Shown here: piece by piece, positions 25,022-32,866 of the stretch
How positions within the stretch are numbered: position 1 is the stretch's first letter
How the letters are laid out: each line of letters starts with the position of its first letter
NCBI GenBank assembly: GCA_002296525.1
Contig: DBIA01000026.1
Location: 5,468 to 55,454 of the forward strand
Reading direction: 5' to 3'
From: Candidatus Neomicrothrix sp. UBA814
Lineage (GTDB): Bacteria; Actinomycetota; Acidimicrobiia; Acidimicrobiales; Poriferisodalaceae
Length of the DNA: 49,987 bases
Notes under the pieces: model-generated
What the model was told of the DNA's origin: nothing
Seen by the model: the letters and a program-made list of their open reading frames with translations, nothing else
Databases searched by the model: none
Translations under genes and position numbers: made by a program

Positions 25022-26512
25022 ATGACTTACACAACCGACGTCGACGTAGTGGTAGTTGGAGCAGGCAATGCGGCGTGTTGCGCAGCATTGGCGGCCGCCG
25101 AACAGGGTGCCAAGGTACTAGTCCTTGAGCGAGCCCCTGAAGCTGAAGCCGGAGGTAACAGCCGCTTCACCGCTGGAGCAATTAGGTTCGCCTATTCAGG
25201 CGTACAAGACTTAACGGCTTTGATGCCTGATCTGACTGAAACGGAAATTGCAAGTACGGACTTCGGCACCTACACCGAAGAGCAGTTCTACGACGACATG
25301 GGTCGCGTAACCGACTACCGAACAGACCCAGAATTAGCTCATTATCTAGTTTCTCAAAGCAACCCAACCGTAATGTGGATGCAGAAAAATGGTGTCCGCT
25401 TTGCTCCTATATGGGGGCGTCAAGCCTTCAAGGTAGACGGAAAGTTTAAATTCTGGGGCGGCCTTACGGTAGAAGCCTGGGGAGGCGGGGAAGGCCTCGT
25501 GGAGGCGTTACATGCGGCCTTGACAAAGAACGGCATCGAGCTTCAATTCGGCGCCACCGTTCAAGAGCTGTTGTTCGACGGTCAAGCCGTTACTGGTGTC
25601 CGAGTGCGCCGTGAAGCTCAGATCATGGAAATTCCGGCAAAAGCAGTGATCCTCGCTGCTGGCGGCTTTCAAGCCAATGCTGAATGGCGTACGCGATATT
25701 TGGGCCCTGGGTGGGACCTAGCGAAGGTGCGCGGCACCCGTTTCAACACGGGAGATGGCATTCGAATGGCCTTAGACGTAGGAGCTATGCCATACGGCAA
25801 CTGGAGTGGCGCTCACGCAGTCGCTTGGGAATACAACGCTCCAGAGTTCGGGGACCTGGCCGTCGGCGATGCTTTCCAAAAACACAGTTACCCCTTCGGG
25901 CTCGTGATCAACACCAAAGGGGAGCGCTTTCTCGACGAAGGCGCGGACTTTAGAAACTACACCTACGCAAAATATGGTCGCGAAATCCTGAACCAACCTG
26001 ACCACTCAGCCTGGCAACTCTTTGACGCCAAAGTAGATCACCTTCTGAGAGACGAGTATCGAATAAAGCAGGTCACAAAAGTGCAGGCCGACTCGATTGA
26101 AGAGTTGTGTGCTCGGATGGACGGCGTCGACACTGAGGCAGCACTAAACACCATCGCCGAGTACAACGCGGCAGTGCAAACAGCCATTCCCTTCGATCCG
26201 AACGTTAAAGATGGACGATCAACTAAAGGACTCGCGGTCAATAAAACCAACTGGGCTAACACCATCGACGAGCCGCCATTCCAGGCGTACAACGTGACCT
26301 GCGGGCTGACGTTTACCTTCGGTGGTCTCAGAATCGATGCTAATGGCCAGGTCTTAGATACTGGGCTAGAAGAAATTCCCGGCTTGTACGCCGCTGGAGA
26401 ACTGGTGGGCGGCCTCTTTTATGGCAATTACCCTGGCGGCACCGGCCTAATGGCAGGCGCCGTGTTCGGCAGACTCGCAGGCGAGAGTGCCGGCTCAGCG
26501 AGCGCTAGTTGA
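25022..26512 (+). CDS. FAD-dependent dehydrogenase, tricarballylate dehydrogenase (TcuA)-like
   Basis: Flavoprotein of the fumarate reductase/3-ketosteroid dehydrogenase family, 496 residues. VDVVVVGAGNAACCAALAAAEQG at ~6 is the FAD dinucleotide-binding motif, NSRFTAGAIRFAYSG follows as in TcuA, AKAVILAAGGFQANAEWR is the second motif, GFQ..., and PGLYAAGELVGGLFYGNYPGGTGLMAGAVFGRLAG is the C-terminal FAD region. TcuA oxidises tricarballylate to aconitate and normally works with the iron-sulfur membrane protein TcuB; no TcuB is present here. I am confident of the family and only moderately of the TcuA subgroup. ATG 25022 comes 8 bases after the aldolase stop. It overlaps the convergent acyl-CoA synthetase by eight bases. 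Confidence 0.8.
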   Translation: MTYTTDVDVVVVGAGNAACCAALAAAEQGAKVLVLERAPEAEAGGNSRFTAGAIRFAYSGVQDLTALMPDLTETEIASTDFGTYTEEQFYDDMGRVTDYRTDPELAHYLVSQSNPTVMWMQKNGVRFAPIWGRQAFKVDGKFKFWGGLTVEAWGGGEGLVEALHAALTKNGIELQFGATVQELLFDGQAVTGVRVRREAQIMEIPAKAVILAAGGFQANAEWRTRYLGPGWDLAKVRGTRFNTGDGIRMALDVGAMPYGNWSGAHAVAWEYNAPEFGDLAVGDAFQKHSYPFGLVINTKGERFLDEGADFRNYTYAKYGREILNQPDHSAWQLFDAKVDHLLRDEYRIKQVTKVQADSIEELCARMDGVDTEAALNTIAEYNAAVQTAIPFDPNVKDGRSTKGLAVNKTNWANTIDEPPFQAYNVTCGLTFTFGGLRIDANGQVLDTGLEEIPGLYAAGELVGGLFYGNYPGGTGLMAGAVFGRLAGESAGSASAS

Positions 26513-28094
26513 CCCCTCGCTCCTTACCTTCCCAGTAAGGCGCCCGTAATTCGGTCTTAAGAATCTTTCCTGACGGATTACGCGGAATGATATCCATCCG
26601 GTCAACAGACGTCGGGCACTTATAGTGAGCGAGGCGCTCGCGGCAATACTCGATTAAGGACTCTTCGGTTGGATCACCGTCGGGAGTGACGGTAATGATC
26701 GCTTTCACTGTTTCACCCCACTTCTCATGTGGGACTCCGATAACAGCAACGTCGGCGACTTCGGGATGACTCATCAACGCATTCTCAACTTCAGCCGGGT
26801 AGATGTTCTCGGCCCCGGAAATGATCATGTCCTTAACACGATCGTGAATAAACAGAAATCCTTCTGACAGGTATCCGGCATCACCGGTCCGAAACCAGCC
26901 GACCCCATCCTCGTCACGCCCTTCTGGATAAACCTCAGCCGTGGCTTCAGGATCACCCCAATATCCCTTCAATGTGACTGCGGACTTAAGCCATATCTCT
27001 CCAACCTCGCCTTCGCCTAAATCCTCAAAAGTTTCAGGGTCGACTATGCGAAGTTCGATATCAGCCCAAGGCTGTCCAGCAGACCTTAAGAGGTGAGCGT
27101 TAGGGCCCCCAGGGTCATGGTGTTCAGCTCGCAAAATTGTTCCGCCACCTGTGGTTTCAGTCAAACCGTATGCACCGACGAAATCGCACCCCATCAGCTC
27201 CATGCTTCCCACAAGAACTTCTTCAGTTATAGGAGAGGCGCCGTAGATCATTGTGCGGAGACTCGAAAAATCGGTTTCCTGGGCTTCTGGTGTAATAAGG
27301 AGGAACTGCAGAATTGCAGGTACTAATAAAGCGTTGGTAACTGAATAGGTTTCAACCAAACGAAGGAGCTCAACGAGGTCTGCTTCTCGAAGCAGCACAT
27401 TGGTTCCTCCGTTAAAGAGGCCCACGACACCCCACCCGCTGCCGGCGATATGGAAGAGAGGCATTGCCACGAGATTGACGCTGTCTGCGTCAAACGACCA
27501 CTCTTCGCTAGCGACTGGCAAAAACGAAAAGAAATTACGGTTAGTTAACTCGACTCCCTTTGGTAGCCCAGTAGTGCCCGACGTGTACAGCTGATAGCAA
27601 GTGTCAGTCCATCCAACGGGAATTTGTGGATCTTCTTCAACGCAACCAGACAGCCAATCGGAATACGACTGGTGCTCTCCCCCTGTTCCCACAACGACAA
27701 CCTTCTTGATGGTCTCTAAGCTCATCTGCTCGAGATGACCAAGAAACTCTTCGCCTATGAGCAGAACCTTGGCCTCGGCGTGGTTGAGGACGTATTCCAT
27801 CTCGGGGGCGGCCAGCCGCCAATTTACCGAAACGCTGACCGCGTTAATTTTGCTTGCCCCTATGAGATAGGTGAAATACTCGGGTCCATTTTTGTCCAAG
27901 TGAGCTACCCGATCTTGTGGCGAGACTCCCGCATCAAGTAAGGCGTTGGCAACACGGTTTGACTCTGAATCCAGTTGCGCGTAGGTCCATTCGGCTCCTT
28001 GGTAGATCATCGCAACCTTGTCAGGTCGCGCTTCAGCATGCACTCGCGCTATATCTGCTATGGATGAGATAGTCGACATTGGTGGTGGCCTCAT
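26505..28094 (-). CDS. AMP-dependent acyl-CoA synthetase
   Basis: Adenylate-forming ligase, 529 residues (524 if the second Met at 28079 is used), activating a carboxylic acid to its CoA thioester through an acyl-AMP. Core motifs: LYTSGTTGLPKGVELTN, YGLTETTGGG, WFRTGDAGYLSEGFLFIHDRVKDMI, and C-terminal Lys in PRNPSGKILKTEL. Class members use medium/long-chain fatty acids, bile acids, or aromatic acids; the pocket cannot be read by eye. The ATG 28094 follows AGGAA closely and 28079 follows a weaker GAGG. Its last bases overlap the end of the TcuA-like gene. Its start is divergent from the isocitrate dehydrogenase gene, with a 117-base shared control region. Confidence 0.92.
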   Translation of the reverse strand: MRPPPMSTISSIADIARVHAEARPDKVAMIYQGAEWTYAQLDSESNRVANALLDAGVSPQDRVAHLDKNGPEYFTYLIGASKINAVSVSVNWRLAAPEMEYVLNHAEAKVLLIGEEFLGHLEQMSLETIKKVVVVGTGGEHQSYSDWLSGCVEEDPQIPVGWTDTCYQLYTSGTTGLPKGVELTNRNFFSFLPVASEEWSFDADSVNLVAMPLFHIAGSGWGVVGLFNGGTNVLLREADLVELLRLVETYSVTNALLVPAILQFLLITPEAQETDFSSLRTMIYGASPITEEVLVGSMELMGCDFVGAYGLTETTGGGTILRAEHHDPGGPNAHLLRSAGQPWADIELRIVDPETFEDLGEGEVGEIWLKSAVTLKGYWGDPEATAEVYPEGRDEDGVGWFRTGDAGYLSEGFLFIHDRVKDMIISGAENIYPAEVENALMSHPEVADVAVIGVPHEKWGETVKAIITVTPDGDPTEESLIEYCRERLAHYKCPTSVDRMDIIPRNPSGKILKTELRAPYWEGKERGVN

Positions 28095-28099
28095 TTCCT

Positions 28100-28136
28100 A
28101 TCTAAGGGCGTACCCGGGAACGATAGCCACTTAGAT
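28100..28136. promoter_or_regulatory. Dyad ATCTAAG ... CTTAGAT in the acyl-CoA synthetase/icd control region
   Basis: Seven-base inverted repeat (28100-28106 and 28130-28136) with a 23-base spacer, symmetric around 28118, in the intergenic gap between two divergent genes. It could bind a dimeric regulator or form a loop. The spacer is long, and chance is possible. Confidence 0.25.
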
Positions 28137-28211
28137 GACGATCATGACTCGGTAGAGCAGGTGTTTAAGCGGTACCTTTAGACCGTTCATCAATCCATTT
28201 AATGGAGTGAC

Positions 28212-30437
28212 ATGTCCAAAATTGTTTACACCCACACAGACGAGGCACCGGCTCTCGCTACGTATTCCTTTCTGCCCATCATCCAAGCATTTGCAAAGGC
28301 TGCTGGAATTTCAGTTGAAACTCGTGACATTTCTTTGGCTGGCCGCGTGATTGCAGCTTTCCCTGAGCTTCTCAACGACGATCAGAAAATCTCCGATCAT
28401 CTCGCCGAGCTAGGCGAAATGACCCTCTTGCCGGACGCCAACATCATCAAGCTGCCCAATATTTCGGCGTCGATACCTCAGCTCCAAGCAACGATCGCCG
28501 AGCTCCAGAGTGCTGGTTTCAACGTGCCGAACTACCCCACGGAGGCATCGACAGCAGAAGAACAGGAAATTCAGGGGCGCTATGACCGCATCAAGGGTTC
28601 CGCTGTGAATCCGGTTTTGCGCGAAGGAAACTCTGACCGCAGGGCGCCAAAGGCCGTCAAAGCATTTGCTCAAAAGTTCCCTCATTCCATGGGTGCCTGG
28701 TCGCCGAATTCGAAAACTCACGTCGCGACCATGGGTACACACGATTTTCGCTCGAACGAGCTATCGACCACGGTTGACTCAGAGACAACAGTTCAGATCG
28801 AGCACTTGACCGAAGACGGAGAGCGCATCACCCTTAAAGAAGTCGCTCTATCGGCGGGTGAAGTTGTTGACGCCACATTTATGTCCGTGCGCCACCTACA
28901 AGCATTTCTCAAGGAGCAAATTGAAGACAGCAAAGCACAAGGCGTGCTGTTTTCCTTGCATCTGAAGGCCACCATGATGAAGGTTTCGGACCCAATAATC
29001 TTTGGACACTGCGTTCGTGCCTATTTCTCTACGGTGTTTGAGAAGCACGGAGAAAAGCTCGAAGCCCTCGGAGTCAACGTAAACAACGGTTTCGGCGACC
29101 TCATCGAGAAGCTCGAATCTCTAAGCGCCGACGAACGGGCCACAATTGAGGCCTCGATCTCAGAGGCATACGCCAACGGCCCGTCGCTAGCCATGGTGGA
29201 TTCCGACCGTGGCATAACTAATTTGCACGTCCCGAGCGACATCATTGTCGATGCCTCGATGCCAGCCATGCTTCGATCGTCGGGGCAAATGTGGAACTCC
29301 GACGGTGAGATGCAAGACACGAAAGCAGTCATACCCGATAGCAGCTACGCCGGCATCTACCAGGCTGTCATTGACGACTGCGTCGCCCACGGAGCTTACG
29401 ACCCCACCACTATGGGCTCAGTACCCAACGTCGGCCTGATGGCACAAAAGGCCGAGGAATACGGCAGCCACGACAGAACATACGAAGTCAATCAGCCCGG
29501 AACCATCTCCGTCATTGCCGCGAATGGTGATGTGCTACTTCAACACCAGGTTGAGACAGGTGACATCTGGAGGATGTGCACAGTCAAGGATGCCGCCATT
29601 AAAGATTGGGTGAAGCTTGCTGTCTCTCGCGGTCGAGCTACCGGGGCAACTGTCGTGTTCTGGCTAGATGCCCAGCGCTCACACGATGCTCAGTTGATCG
29701 AAAAGGTCAACACTTACCTCGCTGATCATGACACAGAAGGACTGGAGATAGAGATCCTCTCCCCCGTTGATGCCACCAAGCTTTCCCTTCAACGGATCAG
29801 AGCCGGAGAAGACACCATCTCAGTAACAGGCAATGTGTTGCGTGACTACAACACCGATCTATTCCCCATACTCGAAGTTGGGACCTCAGCCAAGATGCTT
29901 TCAATCGTTCCTTTGATGAACGGCGGTGGACTATTTGAAACCGGGGCAGGGGGTTCGGCACCAAAGCACGTGCAGCAATTCGAAGCGGAGAATCATCTGC
30001 GGTGGGACAGCCTCGGCGAATTCCTCGCTTTGGCGGTGTCCTTTGAACATCTCGCTCAAGCAACGAGTAACCCCACTGCGAACACATTGGGAGCCGCACT
30101 CGATGTCGCCACTGGACGGCTCCTAGACGAAGGTAAATCCCCCAGCCGAAGAGTCAACGAATTAGATAATCGAGGCAGTCATTTCTATATAGCAATGTGG
30201 TGGGCTCAAGCAATGGCGGAGCAAACCGACGATCCTGATTTAGCAGATTTGTTCGTTCCGCTGGCAGATGCCCTAAGCGACGCCGAAGAGACGATTCTTC
30301 AGGAGCTTATTGAATGCCAAGGAAAGCCGATGGACATCGGTGGATACTATTTCCCGGACCCTGCACTGGCAGCCGAAGCGATGAGGCCTAGCTCAACTTT
30401 CAACCAAATAGTTGACGGGTTCGGCGTTCAGCCTTGA
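28212..30437 (+). CDS. icd: NADP-dependent isocitrate dehydrogenase, monomeric type
   Basis: Tricarboxylic acid cycle enzyme making 2-oxoglutarate, CO2 and NADPH, 741 residues, the size of the monomeric (~80 kDa) form that is typical of actinobacteria and gammaproteobacteria. Features: SKIVYTHTDEAPALATYSFLPII at the N-terminus, NIIKLPNISASIPQLQATIAELQ (~78-100), the substrate loop GNSDRRAPKAVKAFAQKFPHSMG (~138-160), ATMGTHDFRSNE, and YNTDLFPILEVGTSAKMLSIVPLMNGGGLFETGAGGSAPKHVQQ near 540-590. The N- and C-terminal halves are both complete. GGAG lies four bases before ATG. Oppositely transcribed to the acyl-CoA synthetase, so both may be tuned by a shared regulator. Confidence 0.97.
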   Translation: MSKIVYTHTDEAPALATYSFLPIIQAFAKAAGISVETRDISLAGRVIAAFPELLNDDQKISDHLAELGEMTLLPDANIIKLPNISASIPQLQATIAELQSAGFNVPNYPTEASTAEEQEIQGRYDRIKGSAVNPVLREGNSDRRAPKAVKAFAQKFPHSMGAWSPNSKTHVATMGTHDFRSNELSTTVDSETTVQIEHLTEDGERITLKEVALSAGEVVDATFMSVRHLQAFLKEQIEDSKAQGVLFSLHLKATMMKVSDPIIFGHCVRAYFSTVFEKHGEKLEALGVNVNNGFGDLIEKLESLSADERATIEASISEAYANGPSLAMVDSDRGITNLHVPSDIIVDASMPAMLRSSGQMWNSDGEMQDTKAVIPDSSYAGIYQAVIDDCVAHGAYDPTTMGSVPNVGLMAQKAEEYGSHDRTYEVNQPGTISVIAANGDVLLQHQVETGDIWRMCTVKDAAIKDWVKLAVSRGRATGATVVFWLDAQRSHDAQLIEKVNTYLADHDTEGLEIEILSPVDATKLSLQRIRAGEDTISVTGNVLRDYNTDLFPILEVGTSAKMLSIVPLMNGGGLFETGAGGSAPKHVQQFEAENHLRWDSLGEFLALAVSFEHLAQATSNPTANTLGAALDVATGRLLDEGKSPSRRVNELDNRGSHFYIAMWWAQAMAEQTDDPDLADLFVPLADALSDAEETILQELIECQGKPMDIGGYYFPDPALAAEAMRPSSTFNQIVDGFGVQP

Positions 30438-30529
30438 GCTGTCGAGGTTTTGAAGCAGGCGCTTTGAGTTAACGCCGGCCCGAGGTCGAAGACCAAAATA
30501 ATTTGTAGCGAGATTGTCGCATTGAGTTC

Positions 30530-30559
30530 TTGCTATTTCCAGGCCAAATAGCTTAGTTT
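30530..30559 (+). promoter_or_regulatory. Possible promoter for the oligopeptide-type ABC operon
   Basis: TTGCTA (30530-30535) and TAGTTT (30554-30559) are separated by 18 bases. The predicted transcript start lies near 30566, next to the palindrome at 30576-30592. The 201-base gap 30438-30638 otherwise contains only this palindrome, a short CCTTCG/CGAAGG stem and the ribosome site. Confidence 0.35.
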
Positions 30560-30566
30560 TTCGGCA

Positions 30567-30592
30567 CTGAACGCACGTTAGGCTGCCTAACG
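30567..30592. promoter_or_regulatory. Palindrome CGTTAGGCTGCCTAACG and half-site array upstream of the ABC operon
   Basis: Bases 30576-30592 form an 8+1+8 perfect inverted repeat. The half-sites GTTAGG (30577-30582) and CCTAAC (30586-30591) equal those in the TetR operators at 42413-42448, though with outward rather than inward orientation. CTGAAC-N4-GTTAGG (30567-30582) resembles the inward site with two mismatches. Likely an operator; the protein is unknown. Confidence 0.45.
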
Positions 30593-30638
30593 CGGGAGAC
30601 CTTCGGGGGCCCTGCGAAGGAAGGGGATCAGCGCAATA

Positions 30639-31754
30639 GTGACTGAATCGGAAACTCCTTCGCGCGGCCAAGCGCTGCTAGAAGTAGAGGACCTAAGCAC
30701 TCACTTCACGATCGACGCTGGTCGCCTCCGCGCCGTTGACCAAGTGAGCTTTTCTTTGAAGCCCGGACAAACTATGGGGATTGTGGGCGAAAGCGGTTCA
30801 GGGAAGACAGTCCTTTCTCGCACCATCATGCGCTTGAATCTCGGAAGCAATGTCCAAACCTCGGGGAGCGTTCGATTTCTAGACAAGGAACTTCTAGATC
30901 TCCCCATGGATGAGATGACAAAAATATGGGGTCAAGATATGGCCATGGTCTTCCAGGATCCCATGACCTCACTTAACCCTGTAGTGAAGGTCGGTAGACA
31001 AGTCAGCGAACACGTGCGTAAACATTTAGGGGCTTCCAAAACTGAAAGCAAAGACCTGGCGGTCGAACTTCTCCGAAGTGTCCGTATCCCTGAAGCCAAA
31101 ACAGCCGTGGACCGATACCCCCACGAGCTATCTGGTGGCATGCGCCAGCGAATATCCATAGCAATTGCCTTGGCGTGCGGCCCCAAACTCTTATTCGCCG
31201 ACGAGCCCACTACAGCACTGGATGTCACCGTCCAACACCAAATTTTGAATCTGCTAGGAATACAACAACAAGAGCGCTCCATGGCAATGGTGTTAGTTAC
31301 TCACGACCTCGGGGTAGTAGCCGGTCGGACCGACGAAATCTTGGTGATGTACGCCGGCAAAATTGTAGAGAAGGCCAAAACTGCCGAACTTTTTAAGTCA
31401 ACCGAACACCCCTACACCGAAGCTCTCCTTCGATCCATTCCAAAGACAGATCAACCTAGCCACACTCGCCTCGCTGCTATTGCTGGTCGTCCCCCCACCC
31501 TCATCGGACTCACCGAAGGGTGCTCTTTTAGTCCGCGCTGCCCGTACGCCCAGGAACGTTGCTTCGAAGAAGCTCCACCACTTGAGGAGACGACCCCAGG
31601 CCACTACACCGCTTGTTGGCACCGCGTCGGCACCCCCGAAAATCAAGAAGCCTGGGATAAGAACCTTGCTGCAGGTCGTTTATCAACTCTCGCCGTCGAG
31701 CAAGGTCAAATAGTTGACGAAGTCCCACTTTCAGTTGGGCCTAGTGATAAGTGA
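30639..31754 (+). CDS. Oligopeptide/dipeptide-type ABC transporter ATPase (DppD/OppD-like)
   Basis: First ATPase of a peptide-type importer, 371 residues. Walker A GESGSGKT at 50-57, signature LSGGMRQRISIAIALAC at ~163, Walker B LLFADEPTTALD at ~187, and H-loop VLVTHDLGVVA. The C-terminal oligopeptide_HPY region has Cys in GCSFSPRCPYAQERC and ACWH, the four-cysteine set that in some DppD proteins binds an iron-sulfur cluster. GTG 30639 is supported by GGAAGGGG about ten bases upstream. It leads the operon ATPase-ATPase-binding protein-permease-permease; the more usual order places the binding protein first. Overlaps the next ATPase by four bases (GTGA). Confidence 0.92.
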   Translation: MTESETPSRGQALLEVEDLSTHFTIDAGRLRAVDQVSFSLKPGQTMGIVGESGSGKTVLSRTIMRLNLGSNVQTSGSVRFLDKELLDLPMDEMTKIWGQDMAMVFQDPMTSLNPVVKVGRQVSEHVRKHLGASKTESKDLAVELLRSVRIPEAKTAVDRYPHELSGGMRQRISIAIALACGPKLLFADEPTTALDVTVQHQILNLLGIQQQERSMAMVLVTHDLGVVAGRTDEILVMYAGKIVEKAKTAELFKSTEHPYTEALLRSIPKTDQPSHTRLAAIAGRPPTLIGLTEGCSFSPRCPYAQERCFEEAPPLEETTPGHYTACWHRVGTPENQEAWDKNLAAGRLSTLAVEQGQIVDEVPLSVGPSDK

Positions 31755-32776
31755 TGGCTGGCAGCGGGAAGGCCCATCTTCGCAACCCAGAGGATGTCCT
31801 AATCAGAGCCGAAGACTTAGTTGTAGAGTTTCCGCTCTCCAAGGGTCGAGTGGTCAACGCCTTAAGCGGCATAAGTCTCGATGTGAAAAAAGGAGAAACT
31901 CTCGGACTCGTGGGCGAGTCTGGTTGCGGTAAATCAACGACAGCCAAGTCCCTCATCCAACTGCCGCCCCCAACCTCCGGCACAGTGTGTTTCGCTGGTG
32001 ACGACTTAACAGATCTCGTGGGGGAGGATCTCAGGCAAGCCCGAACCGATCTCCAGATGATCTTCCAAGATCCCATTTCCTCTCTCAACCCCCGACGCAA
32101 GATCGGCGACGTCGTAGCCGAACCGCTTCGTGTATGGGGCCCCCGTGAAGCGACCGAACAAACCGAATTGGTCAACTCCATGCTCGAAGCTGTCGGTATT
32201 GACCCGCAGATTTCACGCGACAAACGTCCTCACGAGTTCTCCGGTGGTCAGTGCCAACGAATCTCAATCGCTCGAGCCCTTGTCCTCGGCCCACAAGTAA
32301 TCATCTGCGACGAACCCGTCTCGGCACTCGACGTATCTGTGCAAGCACAGATACTGAATATGCTTGAGGACCTCAAGGCCGACTATGGATTGACGTTGGT
32401 GTTTATCGCACACGATCTCGCTGTGGTTAAGAACGTCTCTGACCGCGTTGCTGTCATGTACTTAGGCAAGATGTGCGAAGTGTCTGAACCTAATTCCCTC
32501 TACGTCACGCCCGCTCACCCTTATACCAAACTGTTGTTGAGTTCTAGCCCTGTGCCAGATCCGGAAGCCGACATCGACGTCACCATGGTTGAGGAGGGCG
32601 ACGTTCCCTCCCCTATCGACCCGCCTAGCGGATGTCGATTTAGAACCCGCTGTGAATACGCGTCCGAACGGTGCGCCAAAGAAGAACCGATTATGCGCCA
32701 AGTGTCCGAGGACCATTTCGTCGCATGCCATCACCCACTCGTCTCCGTGCCCGATCCGGCGGAGGTGAGCGCCTGA
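31751..32776 (+). CDS. Oligopeptide/dipeptide-type ABC transporter ATPase (DppF/OppF-like)
   Basis: Second ATPase of the importer, 341 residues. Walker A GESGCGKST at ~54-62, QMIFQDPISSLNPRRKIGD the Q-loop, signature FSGGQCQRISIARALVLG, Walker B VIICDEPVSALDVSVQAQ, H-loop VFIAHDLAVVKN. The C-terminal cysteines GCRFRTRCEYASERC and VACHH mirror those of the partner. The GTG 31751 overlaps the preceding TGA; ATG 31754 is an equal alternative, one base overlap. It pairs with the DppD-like protein as a heterodimeric motor. It ends 90 bases before the binding protein, with a hairpin between. Confidence 0.92.
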   Translation: MMAGSGKAHLRNPEDVLIRAEDLVVEFPLSKGRVVNALSGISLDVKKGETLGLVGESGCGKSTTAKSLIQLPPPTSGTVCFAGDDLTDLVGEDLRQARTDLQMIFQDPISSLNPRRKIGDVVAEPLRVWGPREATEQTELVNSMLEAVGIDPQISRDKRPHEFSGGQCQRISIARALVLGPQVIICDEPVSALDVSVQAQILNMLEDLKADYGLTLVFIAHDLAVVKNVSDRVAVMYLGKMCEVSEPNSLYVTPAHPYTKLLLSSSPVPDPEADIDVTMVEEGDVPSPIDPPSGCRFRTRCEYASERCAKEEPIMRQVSEDHFVACHHPLVSVPDPAEVSA

Positions 32777-32786
32777 AAACTTTTCA

Positions 32787-32806
32787 CCCTTGTCCACAAG
32801 GGTTTT
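32787..32806 (+). terminator. Hairpin with T-run between the ATPase and binding-protein genes
   Basis: CCCTTGT pairs with ACAAGGG (32787-32793, 32796-32802; realistically six pairs with a 4-base loop), followed directly by TTTT. It is small, so probably a partial terminator or processing site that allows unequal expression of the ATPases and the binding protein. A G/C-rich run GCGGCGGGGCGTCCGCC follows. Confidence 0.45.
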
Positions 32807-32866
32807 GCGGCGGGGCGTCCGCCTTCCGCCTTTAACAGATCCATTAGAACTCAGGGAGGGTTCAAA

